Shown: piece after piece, positions 57,488-64,000 of the stretch
Layout: every line of letters begins with the position of its first letter
Numbering within the stretch: position 1 is the stretch's first letter
Source of the DNA: Vanessa cardui
Lineage: Eukaryota > Arthropoda > Insecta > Lepidoptera > Nymphalidae
Direction of reading: 5' to 3'
DNA: 64,000 nt
Assembly (NCBI RefSeq): GCF_905220365.1
Contig: NC_061138.1
Coordinates: forward strand, 2,480,001 to 2,544,000
Notes under the pieces: generated by a model
Told to the model about the DNA's origin: nothing
Seen by the model: the letters and a program-made list of their open reading frames with translations, nothing else
Database searches by the model: none
Made by a program: the position numbers and the translations under genes

Positions 57488-58103
57488 TGCAAAACAATCT
57501 ACAATTTATACAATCTACAATGAATTCTGGTCTCTCACAAAGTACTACTAACAGTTGATATTTTATTTTAAACAAAACGTTGAATTTTACTTCATATAAA
57601 ATTATGAAGCCTTGAAATCTCTTTCCATTTACATCAACACTCTGAATCCGATTGCTCAAATATGAAATCAAAAATCTGAGTGCAGTGTCTTTAATGTACT
57701 TTATATGCTGTTATTTAAAAAAAAACCGTTTATTTTGTTGTAATCTTAAAATTAAATATTATTCTCTTAATTCCAAAGATCAGACATGAGTAAAGTCAGG
57801 AAGAAAGTTCAACGCGGGCTTGAGATTAGAATAACTTGGAAGATTTTGTTAGATTTAAAGTTTTAATAATTTTCATATATTATTAACATCATGTCTAAAG
57901 ATTTAAACGCTAATTAAGTAAGCATCTTATCTATACGTGTTTTGTTTGAGCAACTCTAAAATATATAGAAAAAAAAAATGGGGTGTGTCAAATAGCTCAT
58001 TTAAATTTCAATTCTTTTTCCTTGTGCATTTTTTATTACAAATTTATTGCAAAGTACCAAATACCAAATAATAAAATAAGTGGTCTTAAAATATTTAAAC
58101 AGG

Positions 58104-58167
58104 AGTCCGTTCGGTTATCATAGCTGCCTAACGCAAAAGGTAACCCGGTTCGATCCCGGGTTGAAAC
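58104..58167 (+). pseudogene. tRNA-Val-derived pseudogene
   Basis: Block B homologue of 46819-46882, with CTGCCTAACGCA in place of the anticodon arm and a sound T arm (GGTTCGATCCCGG). The two copies share the same deletions. Confidence 0.7.
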
Positions 58168-58285
58168 TGTATGTTAAGAAATTGCAGGCATCAATTAATT
58201 AATCGAAGTCTGTTAGTTTATATTTCTCGGCGTTGTATGTAGCAATATTTAAATGATTTTCTAATTTGAGCCCGTTAGTCTGTAA

Positions 58286-58357
58286 GTTTCCGTGGTGTAG
58301 CGGTTATCACATCTGCCTTACACGCAGAAGGCCCCCGGTTCGAACCCGGGCGGAAAC
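58286..58357 (+). tRNA. tRNA-Val (TAC)
   Basis: All arms are intact, D loop AGCGG, loop CTTACAC, T loop TTCGAAC. TTTTT follows. Likely functional. Its 3' flank (TTTTTGACAACCAAAACCTG) matches the flank of the minus-strand CAC gene at 47604. Confidence 0.9.
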
Positions 58358-59386
58358 ATTGTTTTTGACAACCAAAACCTGACACTATAATCTTAAAGCT
58401 TTATTGACTGCAAAGACAATACTTAACTAGTTTCAAACGCAAGCCTTACTTTCCAGTTTTAAGCATTTGGACAATAGATTCAAATGTAAATTATTATTTC
58501 AAATCAATAGCCAAAACCTGATAGTCCTTGACTGACAAAAGGCTTTTACTACTAAGGGTAGAACTGAGGGCTGTCTACATCTTAGGTTAGGTTAGATGTA
58601 AGAACCGCTACGGTACAGCAATTTTCATGTAAGAATTTTCATACCATTAAACAAATATTACTCGCCTACAATGTTTTACAAAAGTTTACTCGATTTTTAC
58701 GCGGTACAGTCAGGAATCTATACTGGTCAGCCATATCTACGACTAGTTACCACCATTTTCGTTTAGTTGACTATCCTCAGTCACACATACAACTTCCAGA
58801 GAAGTCGTGTGTGTGAACATTCCCTTACCCTCGAAAATCATGTAAAATCGTTGGTATGGAATTGTCTCTTTGTGTCAGTTTTACGGTCCCAATGGATTGT
58901 GACAGCGATCAGAAAATGCATCTGTGTTTGCGTGCAAATTACGCAATGTCGTATGTCCTGCGTATTTGGTTAGTCTATTGAGATCAGCCACCGGGATCGA
59001 AATCGTTTTGGAAGATACAAGCATGTTATAATCGTACATCATCATATTGTTCTTACCTTACCTATTTTTTATATTATTCAACAATACTTTTAGAATTTCA
59101 CCAATCAAAATCTGTAAAATCTAATAGAAAAGCTTAGGAAATATTCGTTAGTTATTTAGGTAAGATAATTTTTAGATAGTAAATTATGGGACTAATTAGT
59201 ATACTTTCGTGTGAGTGTAAATTATGAAATTATATCGAGATATCACATTTAAGTCTTGTTTTTCCTTTTTTTTTTATTTTATAATAAGCTTTTATGTTCT
59301 GTTTTAGTTTTGTCTTAATTCTTAAATTTATGTTTTATATAGGTTAGTTTGGTTTCTATTTTTGAACGTCAATTTTATTTACACCT

Positions 59387-60062
59387 ATAGGCACCGTGCG
59401 TAGCGATGACTCTGCCATCTCGTGACTCATATTCAAAACTTTTACCGTCAATTTCAGAAATTCTACTGTCAAACAACGGAAAATATTTCTGAATTATCGT
59501 CTTAATTTTTGATAATTTGAGCTATCGAAATGTATTGTTTTATTTATGGATGCCGTAATACATCCAAAAACAACTTTAAGGGTGTAAAATTTTACTATTT
59601 CCCTACTAATAGTACTCACATGCCATGGCTTAGGGATAAAAGAGTGAAATAGATAAATGCAGTCATAAAACACACGTATGTAAGTAAGTATACCTTCAAG
59701 TATTTAAAAAGTACTATTTGATTATATTTATATAAAAATCACCAATTTTGTGGGTAACTGTTATGGAAGACAGTTTAATTTTCGTCGATCGTTGAATCTA
59801 ACCTATAACCGTTGTTTCTTTTATTAGACATCCAAATAATTGGTTCCCATCTAAAAATACCACCATCTGCAGCGCCCATTACTTTCATTGTTAATTGGTA
59901 AAAAACCATGTTTTATAATTTTGATCATTGTAAAATCATATTTACAGACTTGACAGCTGCCAGCCTGCCACCAATGTGTCTGGGAAGTTTCTTTTTTTAC
60001 TCGCACGGTGTCTCTACTGTCGGAATTATAACGCCCTCTATTGTTTCTGCACGGTGCCTATA
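59387..60062 (+). mobile_element. P-element-like transposon with a THAP-domain exon
   Basis: About 675 bp is present in block B but absent from block A (which reads ATTTACAAATATAAAGATG). TIRs are ATAGGCACCGTGC and GCACGGTGCCTAT. Inside, a plus-strand frame at about 59530-59652 codes for a THAP-type zinc finger, the DNA-binding domain of P transposases. No transposase catalytic region is present, so this is a non-autonomous derivative. Confidence 0.7.
59530..59652 (+). CDS. THAP zinc-finger fragment
   Basis: The about 40-codon frame begins MYCFIYGCRNTSKN and continues with VKFYYFPTN and a conserved Trp (PWLRDKRVK) before a stop. The C-x4-C spacing, the FP motif and the Trp match the start of the C2CH THAP fold. 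The second half with the C-x2-H pair is missing or in another exon. Confidence 0.55.
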   Translation: MYCFIYGCRNTSKNNFKGVKFYYFPTNSTHMPWLRDKRVK

Positions 60063-60179
60063 AAGATGTGTCACCTTGAATGTCACCAATATTAAATATT
60101 ATTTTTAAGTGTTTTGTAAGTATTGCTACACAGATGACAGAGAAATAAAAACTGTCATTCTTCGATAGGTAAAAGTTAT

Positions 60180-60250
60180 GTTTCCGCCCGGGATCGAACC
60201 GGGGCCTTCTACGTTTGAGGAAGATGTAATAACCACTACACCACAGGAAC
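60180..60250 (-). pseudogene. tRNA-Val-derived pseudogene with CAA anticodon
   Basis: 71 nt with loop CTCAAAC, which would read as a Leu anticodon, but the stem is mismatched (TCTTC/GTAGA), a base is missing in the T arm region and the 5' acceptor reads GTTCCTGTGG. TTTT follows. Almost certainly non-functional. Confidence 0.7.
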
Positions 60251-60347
60251 ATCCAGAGTTTCCGGCTTAAATTTGAAAATCATTTAAATATTGCTACACG
60301 GAACACAAACAAATAAAACCTGATAGGCTTCCATACGCAAAAGTTAT

Positions 60348-60419
60348 GTTTCCGCCCGGTATCGAACCGGGGGCCTTCTGCGTGTAAGGCAGATGTGATA
60401 ACCGCTACTCTACGAAAAC
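60348..60419 (-). tRNA. tRNA-Val (TAC), minor changes
   Basis: Loop CTTACAC with intact anticodon stem. The 5' acceptor reads GTTTTCG (a T-G wobble) and the D stem is altered (TAGAGTAGCGG). The T loop reads TTCGATA. TTTT follows. Function uncertain. Confidence 0.6.
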
Positions 60420-60589
60420 TTGGAGAAGTCTTTATCAAATCTGAAACTAATCAAATATCGCTTGTCAATTTATTATATATAATATTTTTTTGACTAAATA
60501 AATAATAATTTGTAATTTTATATCATGCATTTAATTTAAACATATTAAATGACATAACAATAATTAGGTTGTTTAGTAACTAAAGGATA

Positions 60590-61046
60590 TGACAGCCCTC
60601 CGCCGCAATGGAACGTGCTATTAAAGGTGCCGCAAGCATTTGGTCGATATGTCAACGAATTATCTCTTTTTCATCTGTGACTATTTGATAGTGTAATATT
60701 CTTAGCCGTTTTTGAATTGTTCCGAAAACCCACCTTTTATTTTTACCGTATACTCGAACTTGTACTCTGTCCCCCTCTTTAAATTGTTTATTTAAAATTA
60801 TGTCTTCTTTTAATAGTACTCTACGTTCGTATCTCTTTCAAAAATTGTATGTAAATATATCCTTATATTTCTGCCAAACATGAGTTCGTATGGACTCCGA
60901 CCACATATCCCTGGGGTTCGTCGCAAGCAACACTTGACTGTAATTATTTTATCTCATAAGTTACCTCGTACCTATTCCATAGTTTTTAATCATTTTTTTA
61001 TTATCCATTAGTTGCTGGATGATAAGGGGTAACTAAAAGTCTACCA
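60590..61046 (-). pseudogene. Gypsy integrase C-terminal relic
   Basis: The minus-strand frame contains GICGRSPYELMFGRN, the motif after the integrase core. The sequence ends TTAGTTGCTGGATGATAAGG and GTAACTAAAAGTCTACCAG, which are the two outer edges of the relic at 48976-49849. It belongs to the same family with an internal deletion of about 840 bp. Confidence 0.65.
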
Positions 61047-61054
61047 GTTTTTAA

Positions 61055-61590
61055 CCGACTTCAAAAAAAGGAGGAGGTTCTCAATTCGTCGGGGCCTTTT
61101 TTTTTTTTATGTATGTTACCGAATTACTCGAAGATGGCTGGGCCGATTTTGACAATTCTTTTTTTGTTTGAAAGGGCATGTTTTACAGGTGGTCCCATTG
61201 TCAGGAGATCAGGATCTGATGATGGGATCCTAGAGAAATCGAGGGAACTCCTCAAATTTTATAGGCACACCTATAGTGATTTCGGTTTTATTCAAAGTGC
61301 CTTGATCATATGCTCACGAAAAGTGACATTTGATGAAGTGGAACTGATGATGAAGACCACAACTAGTAATCAGAACCTATTAGTAAGTAACTATTTTACG
61401 GGCTTAGTTCTATTTCTTTAAGATAGTCGTCAAGCAATTGATGTTAGTAACATGCCTATGATGAAGTCTAGCTGATGGTGGACTACCAGGAGAACTCCTC
61501 AATGATTAACGGCATTAAAGTGAATGACAAACCCAAATGACCAATTGTAATTATAAATAACAAAACAACACTGAAAAGCAGTAAATAAAT
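61055..61590 (+). repeat. AACCGACTTCAAA-family repeat, long version
   Basis: It starts AACCGACTTCAAAAAAAGGA, then a T-run, GGGCCGATTTTGACAATTCT and a diverged interior, and leads into the foldback element. Small frames here (61113-61421) have no motif. Confidence 0.5.
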
Positions 61591-61954
61591 TTTTATAAAT
61601 AAAAAAAAACCGCCTTCAAAAATGAACTAAAAAGAAAAAAATAATCAGTTACATCCATATCCAATTTACGATTTTTTAATCACCTTTTGAAGGCGGTGCC
61701 AACAAAGTAAATAAATTCCTATATTGAAATCATTTCATTTGTATCGATAGTAAGGTTTGTCTAATGGTGTCATCTATACAATAAATAGATTTAGTGTTTG
61801 TATGTATGTATTATGTACCTATATGCATATAGCAATGTTGGCACCGACTTTGAGAGGTGATTAAAAAATCGTAAATTGGATATGGATGTAACTGATTATT
61901 TTTTTCTTTTTAGTTCATTTTTGAAGGCGGTTTTTTTTTATTTATAAAAATTTT
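61588..61954. mobile_element. Foldback element with arms of about 117 bp
   Basis: The left arm (61588-61704) and right arm (61836-61954) are almost perfect reverse complements, for example ATCCATATCCAATTTACGAT and ATCGTAAATTGGATATGGAT. A loop of about 130 bp separates them. Ends carry CCGCCTTCAAAA, similar to the AACCGACTTCAAA family. Array spacer resumes right after. Confidence 0.8.
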
Positions 61955-62004
61955 TATTTATTTTAATTGAAATGATTTTCAAAGTTAAGCCTCTCACTCT
62001 GGTA

Positions 62005-62076
62005 GTTTCCGTGGTGTAGCGGTTATCACATCTGCCTAACACGCAGAAGGCCCCCGGTTCGACCCCGGGCGGAAAC
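62005..62076 (+). tRNA. tRNA-Val (AAC)
   Basis: Every stem is paired, A and B boxes are standard, TTTT downstream. It is identical in body to the copy at 44788. Likely functional. Confidence 0.92.
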
Positions 62077-63895
62077 ATAACTTTTGAGTACCGAAGCCTG
62101 TCAGTTTCTATTTCTTTGTCATCTGTGTAGCAATATTTAAATGATTTTCAAATTGAAAAAAAAATCGTATCTTATTTATACATTTAAAAAGATCGTACTA
62201 AAATTCCTACCATAAAACGGTTAAGATTTATACTACAGTAATAAAATGAAACCTAAAAGGCTATATCACTCATCTTATTTAGTATTATCTATAATATAAA
62301 GTTTAAAATTGACGAGTAACGAAGCATTATATTACTTATAGTTCATAATAATTTTATACTTTAGAATTGCAGTAAATAATATATTATCTAATTTATCCTA
62401 ACGTGGTGATTGTGCGGTGTTATCGTTCAATATTGTTTTAATTTTAGAGATTCACCAGCCAGGCTTTTAGATTGGAGTGATCTATTAACAAGTGTCATGT
62501 TACAAAATCGTGTACATATGTGAAAAGGCCTATGGCATAATATTTGATTATTTGACCGAAAGTAAACATCGCAAGAAACAATTTTTCAAATAAGGAATGC
62601 GTTTGAAAATAATCAACAATTACTTTTCTAGAACAAAAAGTTGGTGGGCTCAAACGTGGGAACACAGATTTTTCAGGTACTTTATTTGTTGTAAAAATGC
62701 ATGGACAACAATGAATTTATACAATGTACAATAAATACTGGCCTTTTACCAATTACTAACACTTGATATTATACTTTAAACAAAACGTAAAACATTTGAA
62801 TTTTACTTCGTATAAAAATGAAAGCCTTGAAATTTTTATAGGATATATTTTTTCATTTACATCAACTCTCTGAATCCGATTGCTCAGATATGAAATCAAA
62901 AGCCTGCGTAGTCTCTCTTATGTACTTTAAATTATGTTATTAAAAAAGAAAACAATCGCTTTTTTGTTGAAATTGTAAAATTAAATATTATTAAACTTAA
63001 CTTAACTTTTAATTCCAAAGAACCGACATGAGTAAAGTCAGGAAGAAAGTTCAACAAGGGCTTGAGATTAGAATAACTTGGAAGATTTTGTTGGGCTTAA
63101 AGTTTTAATACTTTTCATATATTATTAACATCACGTCTAAAGATTTATACGTTAATTAAGAAAGCATCTTATCAATGCGTGATTTGTTGGAGCAACTCTA
63201 AAATATATAGAAAAAAAAATTTTTGGGGTGGGGGGTTGTCCCAAATAACTTATTTAAATTAACATTTTTTGCTTTGTTCAATTTTACTACTAGTAGTAAT
63301 TGACAAAAACAATGTTTCCGCCCGGGATCGAACCGGGGGCCTTCTGCGTGTGAGGCAGATGTGATAACCACTACACCACGGAAACATTGAAATTGTTTCG
63401 ATTAAATTTAGAACTAAACAAATATTGCTTATCAAGGTAACTAAAAATAGCCAAAACCGTCCTTGATTGACTAAAGGTTTTTTTCTACTCAAGGTAGAAC
63501 TGAGGGCTATCTACATCTCAGATTAGGTTAGATGTAATAACCGCTACGGTGCAGCAATTTTCATGCTCAAAAGCTCAGTTGTATGTGTATACAACTTCCA
63601 GAGAAGTCGTGTGTGTGAACATTCCCTTAACTCGAAAATCATGTAAAATCGTTGTTATGGAATTCTGTCTCTTTGTATCAATTTTACGATCCCATTGGAA
63701 TATGAGAGCGATCAGAAAATGCATCTGTGTTTGCGTGCAAATTACGTAATGTCGTATGTCCTGCGCATTTGGTTAGTCTCTTGAGATCAGTCGCCGAGAT
63801 CCAAATCGTTTTGGAAGAACAATCATGTTATACATCATCATATTGTTCTTACCTTACCTATTTTTTATATTATTTAATCTTGAATGTCTTAATTT
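62077..63895. repeat. Duplicated block C of the tRNA-Val region
   Basis: It repeats the spacer order of blocks A and B with internal deletions. It ends against a SINE at 63901. The minus-strand CAC gene here carries the 3' flank that in block A follows the plus-strand TAC gene. Confidence 0.75.
63314..63385 (-). tRNA. tRNA-Val (CAC)
   Basis: Loop CTCACAC, D loop AGTGG, T loop TTCGATC, all stems paired, TTTTT downstream. Likely functional. Confidence 0.9.
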
Positions 63896-63900
63896 ATTTT

Positions 63901-64000
63901 GGTGGTAGGGCTTTGTGGAAGCCCGTCTGGGTAGGTACCAACCACTCATCAGTTATTCTACCGCCAAACAACAGTACTCAGTATTGTTGTGTTCCGGTTT
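63901..64000 (+). mobile_element. SINE-like repeat, family 1, cut by the window end
   Basis: It starts GGTGGTAGGGCTTTGTGGAA and matches the first 100 bases of the other family 1 copies. Confidence 0.75.

Larger units (their letters stand above)
53530..60179. repeat. Duplicated block B of the tRNA-Val region, with two insertions
   Basis: The same spacer order as block A, expanded by a 3.35-kb LINE (54139-57487) and a P-like element (59387-60062). In this block the plus-strand TAC gene is followed by the 3' flank that in block A belongs to the minus-strand CAC gene. Confidence 0.75.

Noticed and set aside
61113..61421. 102-codon ORF
   Set aside because: It lies in an interspersed repeat shared in part with 3025-3236 and has no domain.

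Overview
This looks like about 64 kb of a lepidopteran nuclear genome, probably a butterfly. It is AT-rich, has one host protein gene with animal-type structure, and carries Helitrons ending in CTAGT, lepidopteran-style SINEs, RTE and Jockey/CR1-type LINEs, Ty3/gypsy, PIF/Harbinger and P-like elements. No bacterial or viral gene organisation is present. Species cannot be read from the sequence, and all family names come from recognised motifs, not database searches.

Layout. 1-22.9 kb is transposon-rich: a decayed Helitron (about 497-2416); a Ty3/gypsy element (4063-9433, minus strand) lying inside another Helitron; SINE and LINE ends; and a 5'-truncated RTE element with an 11-bp target-site duplication (16487-18926). 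23.1-24.6 kb holds the only recognisable host protein gene, a short neuropeptide F receptor (sNPFR), whose coding sequence is in one exon behind a plausible splice acceptor. 24.6-36.7 kb is mostly unannotated AT-rich sequence with scattered repeats.

The most striking part is 36.7-63.4 kb: about 30 valine-tRNA-like sequences on both strands. By my reading 25 are full length or nearly so and 5 are fragments. All three anticodons AAC, CAC and TAC sit on essentially one tRNA body. One further degenerate copy reads CAA. Nearly every copy is followed by a T4-T7 run typical of Pol III termination. Within sub-arrays the copies repeat about every 169 bp. Larger blocks of about 2-3 kb are repeated three times (A 45.4-48.7, B 53.5-60.2, C 62.1-63.9 kb), and others are inverted.

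The tRNA flanks are recombined between blocks as expected if oppositely oriented tRNA-Val copies had mediated an inversion. Later insertions are datable because sister blocks keep the empty site: a 183-bp MITE in A, and in B a LINE with an intact 1052-codon ORF plus a P-like element with a THAP-domain exon. Gypsy relics, a Harbinger element and a foldback element lie where array orientation changes.

How the parts may work together (inference): the tRNA genes would be transcribed individually by Pol III from internal A and B boxes. Their repeated, inverted arrangement seems to drive local duplication, inversion, isoacceptor switching and decay. The SINEs share their 3' tail with the intact LINE and may use its machinery.
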